A stretch of 48,868 nucleotides of DNA from Spirochaetaceae bacterium (GCA_002729885.1 PBUB01000006.1:1-48868); one strand, 5' to 3'; positions 8,067 through 17,983 are shown, counted from the first letter of the stretch. Notes: generated by a model from the sequence alone, not told the origin. Numbers and translations are program-made.

Positions 8067-9116
8067 CTAGTAGGGAATGGGGAAGTCCCGGCGAATCGTT
8101 TCTATTTGCTTGAGAAGATCACTTGAAAGCTTCAATTCGAAGGCCTCCAGATCGGAGTTCAGTTGATCCATGGTCGTTGCGCCAATGATTACCGATGTCA
8201 TAAAATACTGCTGGTGAGCGAAAGCTAGGGCCATATGGTTCAGCGAAATATCATTTTCCTTTGCCAGCTTGGTATAGGCTTCCACCGCCGCATGGGCCTG
8301 AGGAGTATTTCTTTGATTATGCCGTGCGGACTGAATTTTCCATCGGCTACCTTCCGGTATTTTTCCGTTTCTATATTTGCCGGTGAGCATCCCGGTAGCC
8401 AGGGGCGAATAGGCGAGGAGAGATACATTTTCATACATGGACACTTCTGCCAGATCCGGTTCAAAAAGTCTGTAGAGCAAACTGTATTCATTCTGAATGC
8501 TCTGCATTCGCGGAAGCTTGAATCGCTCGGCAAGCTCCAGATACTTCATGGTACCCCAGGCGCTTTCGTTGGAAAGACCTGCGTGGCGAATCTTGCCTGC
8601 CTGGATTAATTCTCCCAGGGTTTCCAGCACTTCATGCAGATTCTCGGTGATGCTGGATGTCTCCTTTTTGCCAGGAGAGAATCGCCAGAATTGTCCAAAG
8701 TGATAGAAGGGACGGTTAGGCCAGTGAAGCTGATAGAGATCCAGATAATCTGTCTGCAATCGCTTTAAAGAGTCATCCACGGCAGCCAGAATATTCCTTC
8801 GATCTATGATTGCATTTCCGTCTCTTACCCATCGCAGACCCCGGCCCGCTACTTTGCTGGCCAGAATGATCTTTTCTCGCATACCGGGACGAGAAGCCAG
8901 CCAGTTACCGATCATTGTTTCCGTCTTCCCGTAGGATTCCGGGGAAGGAGGGACCGCATACATTTCTGCTGTATCAATGAAGTTAATACCAGCCTCCACG
9001 GCACGATCCAGCTGCTCATGTGCTTGTGCTTCCGTGTTTTGATTGCCGTAGGTCATGGTACCCAGACAGGCAATACTTACTTCAAGATCGGTGGTGCCCA
9101 GCTTCCTCTTTTCCAT
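8067..9116 (-). CDS. Aldo/keto reductase (Tas-like)
   Basis: This NADPH-dependent carbonyl reductase of 349 residues begins MEKRKLGTTDLEVS, as Tas/YghZ-type enzymes do. It carries FIDTAEMYAVPPSPESYGKT (catalytic Asp and Tyr), ILASKVAGRG (catalytic Lys) and LDLYQLHWPNRP (catalytic His). The NADP-binding loop near the C-terminus is present (SVIIGATTMDQL). The substrate is unknown. It is upstream of and coupled to the alpha/beta hydrolase. Confidence 0.92.
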   Translation of the reverse strand: MEKRKLGTTDLEVSIACLGTMTYGNQNTEAQAHEQLDRAVEAGINFIDTAEMYAVPPSPESYGKTETMIGNWLASRPGMREKIILASKVAGRGLRWVRDGNAIIDRRNILAAVDDSLKRLQTDYLDLYQLHWPNRPFYHFGQFWRFSPGKKETSSITENLHEVLETLGELIQAGKIRHAGLSNESAWGTMKYLELAERFKLPRMQSIQNEYSLLYRLFEPDLAEVSMYENVSLLAYSPLATGMLTGKYRNGKIPEGSRWKIQSARHNQRNTPQAHAAVEAYTKLAKENDISLNHMALAFAHQQYFMTSVIIGATTMDQLNSDLEAFELKLSSDLLKQIETIRRDFPIPY

Positions 9117-9187
9117 TGCCCCAGATGAAAGCAGGGGGGTATCTACTCAAGTGAAAAGTGCGCTGTAAGACAGCTTATGTTCGGGGC

Positions 9188-9733
9188 TTATTGGCGGATA
9201 GTAGCGAAAACGTGGGTCCAGTGATTGGTGGCCGAATAGTGACCTATACCATGTTCTCTCAGTTTACAGTTTTCTATGTTCTGTCTGTGGCCGCTACTAT
9301 TGAGCCAGCTATTCAGGACTTCAGTTGCCGTTCGCTGGCCGTAGGCAATGTTTTCCGCAGCCCAGGAGTAGCGAATGCCTGCCGACTTCATTCTATCGAA
9401 AGGAGACTGACCATCCGGATTGGTGTGCGAAAAGAAATCTCTGGCGGCCATATCTCTGGAGTGATTTGTAGCAAGTTTCTGGAGCTTTTCGTTGATTTGC
9501 AGAGGAGGGCATCCCACTTTTTTTCTGTGTTCATTCACCAGTTCTGCGAATCGCTTTTCGGACGCGCTCAGGGAAACCTGCGCGGAATCGGAAGGCTCAA
9601 CGTCAATCGGCGGATGAGGCTGGATCGTGCCGGTATCTGGATCCACTTGAACTCTTCGCTGCTGAATTTCGGATCCACTACAACAGAGATTCAGCAAGGT
9701 AATCAAGGAGGCCAGGAAAGCAGCAGCGCGCAT
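9188..9733 (-). CDS. CAP/SCP-domain lipoprotein (YkwD-like)
   Basis: This 181-residue protein has a short signal sequence and a cysteine pair (LITLLNLCCSGS), so it is a likely lipoprotein. Residues 60-175 are a CAP domain: ELVNEHRKKVGCPPLQ, ATNHSRDMAARDFFSH, RYSWAAENIAYG and WLNSSGHRQNI. These contain the two His and two Glu residues that line the CAP cavity. YkwD-like proteins are secreted; their biochemical role is mostly unknown. It lies 39 bp after the winged-helix gene and may be in one operon with it. Confidence 0.88.
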   Translation of the reverse strand: MRAAAFLASLITLLNLCCSGSEIQQRRVQVDPDTGTIQPHPPIDVEPSDSAQVSLSASEKRFAELVNEHRKKVGCPPLQINEKLQKLATNHSRDMAARDFFSHTNPDGQSPFDRMKSAGIRYSWAAENIAYGQRTATEVLNSWLNSSGHRQNIENCKLREHGIGHYSATNHWTHVFATIRQ

Positions 9734-9772
9734 AAGGCTATAGACGATGTAAATGGTTGAATCGGCGTTTCT

Positions 9773-10084
9773 TTATTTGAGCAAATCCAGCATCTGGCCC
9801 ACCTGAATGTGCTCTTCCAGAGGATGTCGCAGGCTGCGATCCCGATATATTTCGTAGCGATTCCTGCGGCCCTGCTTGATTCGCCGAAGAACTCCGGCCT
9901 CTTCCAGGTCCAGAACAATGCCCTGAACAGCCCTTTCTGTGATATTTACTAGCTGAGCAACATCCCGGAGTCTCATGTCCGGATCTCTGTAGAGGCACAG
10001 TAGAACGTGGGAGTGATTACTCAGAAAGGTCCATTGAACCTGAGTATGCGGACTTTTCAGTGTATTCTTCTGCTTCATCTCCAT
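9773..10084 (-). CDS. Winged-helix transcriptional regulator (MarR/ArsR-like)
   Basis: This protein of about 103 residues is a single winged-helix domain. The pattern LLCLYRDPDMRLRDVAQLVN then ITERAVQGIVLDLEEAGVLR is helix 2, turn, recognition helix, and RRIKQGRRNRYEIY is the wing. I chose the ATG at 10084 because GGAGAAGG lies 7 nt upstream; an in-frame TTG at 10099 would add five residues. No effector domain is present. It lies between the sensor gene and the CAP lipoprotein gene on the same strand, so it may control one of them. Confidence 0.8.
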   Translation of the reverse strand: MEMKQKNTLKSPHTQVQWTFLSNHSHVLLCLYRDPDMRLRDVAQLVNITERAVQGIVLDLEEAGVLRRIKQGRRNRYEIYRDRSLRHPLEEHIQVGQMLDLLK

Positions 10085-10149
10085 AATGCCCTTCTCCAAT
10101 CAAATCCAGGTGTGGCTTCACACCCACTGGTATTTTCCGATCTGTCGCA

Positions 10150-12363
10150 TTACCGAAAATACTTCAAAAGTCTGACCTCATTTCCTTTTTCGTTGTACTC
10201 AACAAGGTCAAATGCATTACGAGTAATCATGATTCCTCTTCCATGCAGCGGTAACTCTTCACTCTCGGAAACAGTCAATTTCTTACCCAGAATTGCATGA
10301 TCGAAGCCCGAGCCCTGATCCTGGATACGATACACCACTCCAGCATCGTCCAGATTGTAATCCACGGTAACGGTACGTTCCCGGTATTTTGGATCGGTCT
10401 GTCTCATGGCAATGAATTCGCTGTAATTACCGGAAGACAGTTCCTGGCTCTTTTCTTCAAAAGTGATGGCCAGGTTCCCATGCTCGATTGCGTTGATCAG
10501 TATCTCTCTCAACCCGATGCGAATCATTGCAGTATCCGAAACATCTATGTACCTGGGTAAATTTCGCACCAATCTCTGAGAAAGCTCCTCAACTGCAATC
10601 AGTTCATTGCCCAGATTAAAAGTAAGTTGCTCTTTCTGTAAAAATTGCAGCAAATAGTCCTCTTTCAGAGGAACCAGACGACCCAGGATTTCCCAGTCCT
10701 CTTCGCCCTGCATCTTCTGTAGCGTGAGCTGGAACTGCACCGGTTGAGCATCTTTCTTGCTCCTGACCGGGATCTTCATTTGAAGATTATCCTTTTCCTG
10801 CTGAAATACTTCGAATCGCTCCCGGAAGAACTCCAGGGTTCTGTACTGATCCGCAGGGTCTCCATGGATCAAAGACTCAATGTGCTTCCCTTCGAGCTGC
10901 TCCGGTCCAATTCCCAGCTCCAGGCGAGAGGCTCTACTAGCCAGAAGGATTACTCCTTCGGAATTAATCGAAAGAATTACATCCCTGGAGCCATCAATCA
11001 AATGGCGATACCGTCGCTCCGAGGTTTTCAGGCGCAGGTTTGTGCGATTCAACGTAGCCAGATTATGACGCAGCTTTCTGTTGAGATTTTCCACCATATC
11101 GTTTAGAAAAAATAGCCTGTTCGCTATGCGAAGCGCAGAGCCGCCCACAAAGATTAGAAATACATATCCAATGGTTCCCTGGTTTCCCCGGCCCTGGGAG
11201 GCATTCACAATGTCCAGGATACCGGCCATGGCCACCACGATGGTTCCCAGAAGCAGATTTCCCGGCACGGTATTCAGCATGGCTTTCTTGAATGCCTCGA
11301 ATCCGCCGTAACGTAGTTGAAACAATCGAACGTAGCGCCAGAATCTAAATGGAATGGCGATCAGAAAATAGAACAAAAATAGAATGGCGAGCACGCGCCA
11401 GAACGTAATCAAATCCTGGAGAAAATTAACGGAGGGCCAGAGAAGAGCCAGAATCAGAATTCCATGACTGCCCCAGAGCAACCTCATGAGCCAGCGATGG
11501 ATGCCACCCTGAGCTGACTGGATGAAGGATGCCAGGGAAGGAAGAAGCAGAAACACTGAGCAAAGCTCAATGCGAAGCGTAATATAATACTGCGGCAGAA
11601 TATTATATATGAGAGGGGACTTCGCAAAAAGCCAGATCGCCATAAAAATGGCAAACAGCCCGAAGAAAACATTGTAGCGATCTCTCTTTTTCTGTAAGAA
11701 AAAGAGCATGTGAAAGAAGCCCAGGGCAAAGTAGATGCTGATGAGAGAAAGACTTATGGCTTCGGATTTATCATCTACAATGGCCTGATATTCCAGGATG
11801 CGATAGGGACCGCCATAGTACAGGCCGGTTTCCAGGTTCACCGGATCACCGCGAAACTGAAACAACAGACAGTTCTGACCTGCAGTAAAATACCGAACAT
11901 CCAGGGGATACACCAGGCTTCTTCGACTCCTGGATTCGGGAGCATCCAGATTGCTGAATACACGGTTGCCGTTTAGATAGATGGCCCATTTTTCGCCAAT
12001 GTGTGCCAGTTGCAGTGCAGGTGATGTGAGTTTGTCCAGTTCTGAATCATTTAGATCAAAGCATAGCTCCATGGAGAAATCTTGCATGGGAAGATCCTGG
12101 AGCTGCACCGGGGATCGCTTTGGCATCCCGGAAAAGTCCAGGGAATGCATTCGAATGGACCGCTGATTCGTCGCGGCAGGTATTTTGACCCATTGCCTGG
12201 ATTCGAGGTCCTCTCCTGGATTTACCAGCCCAACTGTGGCTCGAGCATCATAGCGGTTTAGATTGATTTCAGTAGAATCATTGCCTCCTGTGCACTGTGC
12301 CAGAAGTACAAGAGCAACAATTAGTAAGGAAATCGTCCGTGACTTAAAAAATTGGTTTCGCAT
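10150..12363 (-). CDS. Membrane sensor: 7TMR-DISM-like, PAS and RsbW-like ATPase domains
   Basis: This 737-residue protein starts with a lipoprotein-like signal (ending LLAQC, about residue 24). A periplasmic beta-rich domain of the 7TMR-DISM type follows (about 50-195), then about seven membrane helices (about 200-410). A coiled coil (about 415-445) leads to a PAS domain (about 447-560, RHLIDGSRDVILSINSEGVI). The C-terminal HATPase_c_2 fold has the N box GLREILINAIEHGNLA, the G1 motif IQDQGSGFD and the G2 motif LHGRGIMITRNAFD. No phosphoacceptor histidine region or SpoIIE phosphatase is seen, so it resembles an anti-sigma or switch kinase more than a classical histidine kinase. Stimulus and target are unknown. 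Confidence 0.82.
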   Translation of the reverse strand: MRNQFFKSRTISLLIVALVLLAQCTGGNDSTEINLNRYDARATVGLVNPGEDLESRQWVKIPAATNQRSIRMHSLDFSGMPKRSPVQLQDLPMQDFSMELCFDLNDSELDKLTSPALQLAHIGEKWAIYLNGNRVFSNLDAPESRSRRSLVYPLDVRYFTAGQNCLLFQFRGDPVNLETGLYYGGPYRILEYQAIVDDKSEAISLSLISIYFALGFFHMLFFLQKKRDRYNVFFGLFAIFMAIWLFAKSPLIYNILPQYYITLRIELCSVFLLLPSLASFIQSAQGGIHRWLMRLLWGSHGILILALLWPSVNFLQDLITFWRVLAILFLFYFLIAIPFRFWRYVRLFQLRYGGFEAFKKAMLNTVPGNLLLGTIVVAMAGILDIVNASQGRGNQGTIGYVFLIFVGGSALRIANRLFFLNDMVENLNRKLRHNLATLNRTNLRLKTSERRYRHLIDGSRDVILSINSEGVILLASRASRLELGIGPEQLEGKHIESLIHGDPADQYRTLEFFRERFEVFQQEKDNLQMKIPVRSKKDAQPVQFQLTLQKMQGEEDWEILGRLVPLKEDYLLQFLQKEQLTFNLGNELIAVEELSQRLVRNLPRYIDVSDTAMIRIGLREILINAIEHGNLAITFEEKSQELSSGNYSEFIAMRQTDPKYRERTVTVDYNLDDAGVVYRIQDQGSGFDHAILGKKLTVSESEELPLHGRGIMITRNAFDLVEYNEKGNEVRLLKYFR

Positions 12364-12401
12364 TGGCCTGTTGCTGATAGAGCCCTGACTTCCTTTTCAG
12401 A

Positions 12402-12884
12402 TTACTTTACCAGAAGAATCACTGCCATGCATCCCAGACCTTCTCCGCGGCCAAGGAAACCCATTTTTTCTGTAGTGGTGGCTTTGATTCCGGTACTTTC
12501 TTCCGCAATTGCAAGCAATGAGGCCACTTTTTTTTTGATCTCGGGTCTGTAAGGAGCCAATTTTGGCCGCTCTCCCATAACAGTAAGATCCACGTTCTGG
12601 ACTCTAAATTGCCGGTCCTGCATTTCCTTGAGGGCCGTTTGCAGCAACAGGGCGGAATCTGCATTCTTAAAGGCCGGATCCGTATCCGGAAAGAATTCCC
12701 CCAGGTCTCCCAGAGCCAGAGCTCCCAGGATTGCATCGGTAATTGCATGCAGAATAACATCGGCATCGCTATGGCCCTTCAGGGCCAGCTGGCCCGGAAT
12801 TTCCACGCCTCCCAGAAGAAGTGGCCTTTCCGGATCTTCAATCAATCGATGAAAGTCAATGCCCTGGCCAATCCGAAGGTCCAT
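12402..12884 (-). CDS. ispF: 2-C-methyl-D-erythritol 2,4-cyclodiphosphate synthase
   Basis: IspF cyclises CDP-methylerythritol 2-phosphate in the non-mevalonate isoprenoid pathway. At 160 residues the length is normal. It has the metal-binding GIDFHR (residues 8-13), [40 protein letters not shown] and the C-terminal [13 protein letters not shown]. The start is supported by an AGGCACC-like ribosome binding site. No ispD is in the window. The gene lies 38 bp upstream of the sensor gene on the same strand. Confidence 0.97.
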   Translation of the reverse strand: MDLRIGQGIDFHRLIEDPERPLLLGGVEIPGQLALKGHSDADVILHAITDAILGALALGDLGEFFPDTDPAFKNADSALLLQTALKEMQDRQFRVQNVDLTVMGERPKLAPYRPEIKKKVASLLAIAEESTGIKATTTEKMGFLGRGEGLGCMAVILLVK

Positions 12885-13036
12885 GGTGCCTGTTTTTCGT
12901 CACAGGTAAATTGTGTCGATAAACTACCCGGGCTGACTGCCGCTGCCCCGAATCTGGCGGATCACCATCATCTGACCCGCAGTAACATCAGCGCTCGAAA
13001 CGAGAGCATGAAAAGCAGAATCAAGTCGGTATCCCA

Positions 13037-15784
13037 TCAGTTGGATGGAATACGGTTTAAAGTGTTTTCCAGTTCATTCATGAACTCGCCGAACTGTTTC
13101 CAGTCTCCTCTGCCAGCAGCGCTTCTGGCCTGACGCAACGCTTCTTTGGCCTGCCTTACCAGTTGCTTGGGATCCACAGCAGTGGAGGGTGCATTCTCGG
13201 CTCCCGGCTCGGAAGTGCCCGTGCGATTTCTGGCCACTGCCTCAATTGCCTCCTGCAGGGTATTTCGCATGGCGATGCTGGTGCCGCTGGCAACAATCAC
13301 TCGTTTTAACTCAGGAAAGGGGCTTTCATTGGACTGCAGGTAGAGCGGTTCTACATAAACCAGCTCATTTTCTATGGGCAGTACCAGAAGGTTGCCGCGA
13401 ATTACCGATGAACCCTGTTGATCCCATAGGGAAATCTGCGGTGAGATTTCTGCATCCTGGTCGATGCGTGCTTCAATCTGCATTGGACCGTAAATCTGTC
13501 TGGAACGCGGAAAATCGAATACCAGGATTTCGCCCAGACCGCGATCCGCATCGCAGCGAACACCCATCCAGGATACCAGGTTCTGTTTGTTCTTGGGTAT
13601 AAAAGGAAGCATGATTACCGTTTCCGGTTCCTGTTCGCCGGGAAGCTTCACAATAGCATAATATGGCTCAACCATTTGCTTGTTGGAATCATAGAGCTCC
13701 TGAGAAATCTCCCATCGGTCCTCTCTATTATAGAAGACCTGGGGATCTTCCATATGATAGTCTGTGTAGATAGAGGCCTGGATCATAAAGATCGCTTCCG
13801 GATATCTCAAGTGAGCCTTTAGAAACTCCGGAAATTCAGACATGGGCTGAATAAGATCCGGCAGGAACTTCTTATAGGCTGCAAGTACCGGATCCTTTTC
13901 ATCAATGGAAAACATGCGTACTTTTCCGGAATAGGCATCGATTACGACCTTCACCGAGTTGCGGATGTAGTTAATTCCACCGAATCTGCGAAGGTTCAGT
14001 CGATTGGACATGGAAGCAAGAAATTCGGGATTGATGCGAGCGCTGTACGGAAATCTTTGCGATACTGTATAGGCATCCAGTATCCAGTAAAGCTTACCGT
14101 CTTTTCCTACAACAGGATAGGCATCTTCATCAAATTCCAGGAATGGTGCAAGTCGCCGTACCGCTTCATGAATGTTTCTGCGAATTAGAAGTCGACTGTC
14201 GTCCTTGATATACTCGGACATTAGTAGTTTGTAGGTATCAAAAGGCCAGGATATGAGCAATCGGTGCAGACCGGAACCCAGAGCTATGCCTCCTTCGCCA
14301 GCATATCGTGTTTCCTGGAACTCCTGTCCGGCCGGATAATCGATTTCGTTTATTCCGGTATTCACTACTACGTAGTTTTCCTGAATTTCTCCAAAATAAA
14401 TCCTGGGTTCTTTGAACTCAGGAAGTCCTTCCTGCTTGATCTCTGGAGGAAAGTTCTTAATCCATAACTCCGGAAGACCATCTTCCGTTACCCGATTGGT
14501 GGGGCTCATCACCACACCGTATCCGTGGGTGTATTGAAGCTTCATGGGAATCCAGTTTTTCTGGACATGCGAAGAGAGCTCAGACGCATTCAATTCTCGC
14601 GCACTCAGCATAACCTGTCTGAGCTGACCATTGATTCGATATCGATCTACATCTACGTCGGCAAATTCGTAGTAGGGCCGTATTTCCTGAAGCTGGCGAA
14701 AGGTAGCCCTGAGTGGTCGATAATCCCAGAGGCGAATGTTTGAAATCAACTCCTGGTTTCTCTGAACGGTTTGCGGATCGATTCCCTGACCTGGTTCAAA
14801 GTTGCTCCTTTTTACCTGATCCAGCCCATAGCCTTTTCTTGTGTAGGAAATGCTGTGTTCGATGTACTCCTGCTCCATGGCAAACTCGTTGGGATTAACC
14901 TGAAGGGACTGGATCAAGAAAGGAACCAGGCGAATTCCCACAAGATACAGTACGAATACAGAAACAACAGCAATGGCTGCAGTCTTATAGGATTTACGAA
15001 ACAATGCGAATAAAGTTACCAGCGCGGCCAGTCCGGCCACAACAGCCAGTACACGGTATCCATAGAGGGTAAAATTCGCATCTGTATAGGCTGCGCCGGC
15101 TACGGTGCTGGAGGTGCCGGATGTAATTAGTTCATAGCTATCCAGCCAGAAATCAATGGCAAGCACGGAGAGAAAAAGAGTACCCAGGATGGAACCCAGA
15201 ACCGTGATGCGAAAGATCAGTGCATCCTTGTAATGAAGCTTACCTGAGATGCCGGCAGCCTGCACCGGCAGGTAGAACATAGCGGCGCTATAAACAGCAA
15301 GTGCGATAATCAAAATCTCAAAGTAATGAATGATCCCTTTATAAAAAGGAAGATCGAACATATAAAAGCTAACATCAACACCCAGTACAGGATCTACGAT
15401 TCCAGCATCCGATCCATAGAAAAACAGCGGGATGGAATCGGAAAGGGTGACAGCGGAAGGACCGTGGAACAGGAAAGCTGCGCCAAATGGAATGGCTGCA
15501 AACAGATAGTTCCAGCCCTTTGTAAACATACCTTCCGAGAAAAGAAGACGCAGGCTCTTTGTATTGAATTTGTACACAGGTAAATAGAAGAGCAAAGAAA
15601 GTGCGAATCCGCCGATAAACGGAAGCAGGTTCAGCCACAGGTAGGTGAAGTAAAGACCTCCGAGCTTCTGAGATTTGAACCACTGCAAATCCAGATACTG
15701 GTTGCTGATGGTGCTAAACGAAAGGATGATTAGCAATCCTGCTCCCAGAGCCAGCGGTAGCGTAAATTTCTTCAGTTTTTCCAT
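13037..15784 (-). CDS. UPF0182 family large membrane protein
   Basis: This 915-residue protein has about seven transmembrane helices in its first 310 residues (for example LPLALGAGLLIILSF and LLPFIGGFALSLLFYLPVYK). A large soluble domain of about 550 residues follows, with family blocks such as IPMKLQYTHGYGVVMSPTN, GLHRLLISWPFDTY and YWILDAYTVSQRFPYS. The C-terminus is a short Ala/Arg-rich helical region. Length and layout fit the UPF0182 (COG1615) family. Its function is not known; I infer a cell-envelope role from topology. A GGGAAG ribosome binding site precedes the ATG. Confidence 0.93.
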   Translation of the reverse strand: MEKLKKFTLPLALGAGLLIILSFSTISNQYLDLQWFKSQKLGGLYFTYLWLNLLPFIGGFALSLLFYLPVYKFNTKSLRLLFSEGMFTKGWNYLFAAIPFGAAFLFHGPSAVTLSDSIPLFFYGSDAGIVDPVLGVDVSFYMFDLPFYKGIIHYFEILIIALAVYSAAMFYLPVQAAGISGKLHYKDALIFRITVLGSILGTLFLSVLAIDFWLDSYELITSGTSSTVAGAAYTDANFTLYGYRVLAVVAGLAALVTLFALFRKSYKTAAIAVVSVFVLYLVGIRLVPFLIQSLQVNPNEFAMEQEYIEHSISYTRKGYGLDQVKRSNFEPGQGIDPQTVQRNQELISNIRLWDYRPLRATFRQLQEIRPYYEFADVDVDRYRINGQLRQVMLSARELNASELSSHVQKNWIPMKLQYTHGYGVVMSPTNRVTEDGLPELWIKNFPPEIKQEGLPEFKEPRIYFGEIQENYVVVNTGINEIDYPAGQEFQETRYAGEGGIALGSGLHRLLISWPFDTYKLLMSEYIKDDSRLLIRRNIHEAVRRLAPFLEFDEDAYPVVGKDGKLYWILDAYTVSQRFPYSARINPEFLASMSNRLNLRRFGGINYIRNSVKVVIDAYSGKVRMFSIDEKDPVLAAYKKFLPDLIQPMSEFPEFLKAHLRYPEAIFMIQASIYTDYHMEDPQVFYNREDRWEISQELYDSNKQMVEPYYAIVKLPGEQEPETVIMLPFIPKNKQNLVSWMGVRCDADRGLGEILVFDFPRSRQIYGPMQIEARIDQDAEISPQISLWDQQGSSVIRGNLLVLPIENELVYVEPLYLQSNESPFPELKRVIVASGTSIAMRNTLQEAIEAVARNRTGTSEPGAENAPSTAVDPKQLVRQAKEALRQARSAAGRGDWKQFGEFMNELENTLNRIPSN

Positions 15785-16058
15785 TTGATTCTTCCCGATC
15801 TATAACGAGCCCTCTGTGAATGTTCTGGTGCAGGAGCCCGGTGCAATCTCATGTGGCGGGCAGGGCATTGCAATATCTTTATTTTTCGAAACTGTAGATT
15901 GCAGATCTGGCATGGCTTCTCAGAGAGCAGATATCAGGCCCGGCCTGGCTGTTGGAGTTCCGGCTCCGCAGAGACGGAATACGCCCGGTACCATTTTTAT
16001 AGCTTTGATGGCAGACCAATTTGCGCTCATGCAGCGGATGGCTGTGTAAGCATCGTCT

Positions 16059-17042
16059 TTAGCCGATAGCAATCATGCGTTCCACAGATTTACGAGCCTT
16101 CTCAATAATCTCATCGCTTAGATGGATTTCGAATTGTTCTTTGAGAAGTGCATCGCGCACTTTGGAAAGAGTAATCTTTTTCATATGCGGACAGGTATGG
16201 CATGTGGAGATAAAGTGGCGATCCGGGAACTTATGCCTGAGGTTATCGCCCATGGAGCATTCTGTTAGAAGCATAATGTTCTGCTGCTCGCTATTACGAA
16301 TGAAGTCTTCCATTTGAGAAGTAGAGCCGGCAAAATCAGAAGCTTCGGTTACATCCGTATCGCACTCAGGATGGCTGATTACCACAAGATCCGGAAACTG
16401 ACGTCGCATATCCCGCACATCATCTCCAGAGTACAGTTCATGCACCATACACTTGCCCTTTTCCCAGGCGATCAGTCTTTTGCTGGTCTGCTTTTGCATG
16501 TTTTTAGCAAGATAGGCATCGGGAAGAAAAATGATAGTATCGTCAGGAAGGCTTTCGATCACATTCAATGCATTGGCGCTGGTACAACAGATGTCGGTCT
16601 CTGCTTTGACCTCGGCGGAGCAATTGACATAGGTAACTACCGGTACACCCGGGAATTTCTTTTTTAGTTCCTGTACGTCTTTTCGAGTGATGCTTTCTGC
16701 CAGGGAGCAACCCGCTTCCAGATCTGCAATCAGGACCTTTCGTTGAGGATTCAATACTTTGGCCGTCTCGGCCATGAAATGGACTCCATTGAATAGAATA
16801 ATATCTGCTTCCGTTTCTGCGGACAGCCTGGCAAGGCCCAGAGAATCGCCTACATAATCGCTTACTCCGTGATAAACATCCGGAGTCATGTAATTGTGAC
16901 CCAGAATTACGGCATTCTTCTCTTTCTTCAGCTCATTGATTTCATGTATCAAAGGCAATGCCTGATCCAGGTCGTGAGGCATCATTGTGGCCGAAAGAGT
17001 CTGTCGTAGTTCTTCATCAGTAGGTACTGGGAGACGGTTCAT
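16059..17042 (-). CDS. nadA: Quinolinate synthase
   Basis: NadA condenses iminoaspartate with dihydroxyacetone phosphate to quinolinate using a [4Fe-4S] cluster. The 327-residue protein has [20 protein letters not shown] (about residues 45-64) and [12 protein letters not shown]. The three conserved cluster cysteines are in [20 protein letters not shown] and [16 protein letters not shown] and the final helix complete the family pattern. The upstream ribosome binding site is weak. NadC is encoded 12 kb away; aspartate oxidase is not seen here. Confidence 0.97.
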   Translation of the reverse strand: MNRLPVPTDEELRQTLSATMMPHDLDQALPLIHEINELKKEKNAVILGHNYMTPDVYHGVSDYVGDSLGLARLSAETEADIILFNGVHFMAETAKVLNPQRKVLIADLEAGCSLAESITRKDVQELKKKFPGVPVVTYVNCSAEVKAETDICCTSANALNVIESLPDDTIIFLPDAYLAKNMQKQTSKRLIAWEKGKCMVHELYSGDDVRDMRRQFPDLVVISHPECDTDVTEASDFAGSTSQMEDFIRNSEQQNIMLLTECSMGDNLRHKFPDRHFISTCHTCPHMKKITLSKVRDALLKEQFEIHLSDEIIEKARKSVERMIAIG

Positions 17043-17131
17043 ACTACCAGAATAATCAGTATCAAGATAGAAATCAATGGGAAACGATAATTTGCTGTTG
17101 CCATTGCATCCTCATTCAGCGGGATCGTTCC

Positions 17132-17374
17132 ATGGCTCGTGAAATCCCATTAATGGTGCCAGATATTGGCGATGCAGAAAAGATTGAAATTGTTTCCTGG
17201 AATGTAGAGCAGGGAGCCAGCGTTTCCGAAAACCAGGAACTCTGCGAACTGGTTACGGACAAGGCTGCCTTTCCGCTGGAGTGTCCGGAAAATGGTACCT
17301 TGAAAAACATTCTTAAAAAAGCCGGGGAAACAGTCAAAATAGGGGATACCCTGGCAATCCTGGAAGTTTCTTGA
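17132..17374 (+). CDS. Stand-alone lipoyl/biotinyl-attachment domain protein
   Basis: This 80-residue protein is one lipoyl domain. PLMVPDIGDAEKIEIVSWNV begins it, and the modified lysine sits in the hairpin ELVTDKAAF (Lys44). GTLKNILKKAGETVKIGDTL closes the fold. The V-T-D-K-A context is that of 2-oxoacid dehydrogenase E2 lipoyl domains (E-T-D-K-A) rather than the A-M-K-M of biotin carriers. No E2 catalytic domain follows: the stop is 9 bp before the SGNH esterase gene. It may be a free carrier for a dehydrogenase complex encoded elsewhere. Confidence 0.85.
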   Translation: MAREIPLMVPDIGDAEKIEIVSWNVEQGASVSENQELCELVTDKAAFPLECPENGTLKNILKKAGETVKIGDTLAILEVS

Positions 17375-17383
17375 AAGGTTCTT

Positions 17384-17983
17384 ATGCCTCCAGGCGAAAA
17401 CAGAAATCCTGCTGTGCTTTTTCTCGGGGATAGTTTCACCGAGGGATTTGGACTCATGCCTCATCAGTCCTTTCCCGCACAAATCCAGAGAAAGCTGGAT
17501 GAAATACAGGAGCCTCTGGAGATCATTAATGGAGGCATCAGCGGCGACACAGTGATGGATGCCTATTACAGGATGGGGCCTTTACTCAGGGCCCATCCCA
17601 ATGTTGAAGTCCTGGTAGTTTTTCTGGGTGCAAATGATTTGTTCAACGGCATCAGTCCTGAATTCAGTTCCAGCTATTTCGTGAAGATCATAGAGGATGC
17701 TCGCCAGGTCAATCCTGGGATGCGAATCCTGGTTTCGAAAATCCCCTTGATTCCTGGCCTGGAAACCTACGGCCAGCAGTTCGTAGAAATTTTTCCTGCC
17801 CTGGCCCGAAAATACGACGTTGAATTACTGCCCTTCTTTCTGGACGGAGTTATGCTAGAACCCGATCTATGCCTTCCGGACGGAGTGCATCCCAATGCAA
17901 CTGGAATGGAAATGGTGGCCAATACCGTCTGGCAAACCGTGTTTCAGGAGAGACTTCTGCAAGCAGGTCCCGGCCGCCCTTAG
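17384..17983 (+). CDS. SGNH/GDSL esterase (TesA-like)
   Basis: This 199-residue hydrolase has all SGNH blocks: LFLGDSFTEGFGL (catalytic Ser), INGGISGDT (Gly), FLGANDLF (Asn) and LPDGVHPNATG (catalytic Asp and His). It lacks a signal peptide, so a cytoplasmic arylesterase or lysophospholipase role is likely. It starts 9 bp after the lipoyl-domain gene with an AAAGG ribosome binding site, suggesting one operon. Confidence 0.92.
   Translation: MPPGENRNPAVLFLGDSFTEGFGLMPHQSFPAQIQRKLDEIQEPLEIINGGISGDTVMDAYYRMGPLLRAHPNVEVLVVFLGANDLFNGISPEFSSSYFVKIIEDARQVNPGMRILVSKIPLIPGLETYGQQFVEIFPALARKYDVELLPFFLDGVMLEPDLCLPDGVHPNATGMEMVANTVWQTVFQERLLQAGPGRP

Noticed and set aside
9158..9760. 200-codon plus-strand frame opposite the CAP-domain gene
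   Set aside because: The minus-strand protein has a signal sequence and a complete CAP domain; the plus-strand product resembles nothing and is antisense to it.
12419..12766. Alternative 115-residue frame inside ispF
   Set aside because: It is a shadow of ispF on the same strand in another frame; the ispF product has every family motif.
15785..16058. 274-bp gap between nadA and the UPF0182 gene
   Set aside because: Checked for a tRNA or small gene; no cloverleaf and no frame with a ribosome binding site was found.
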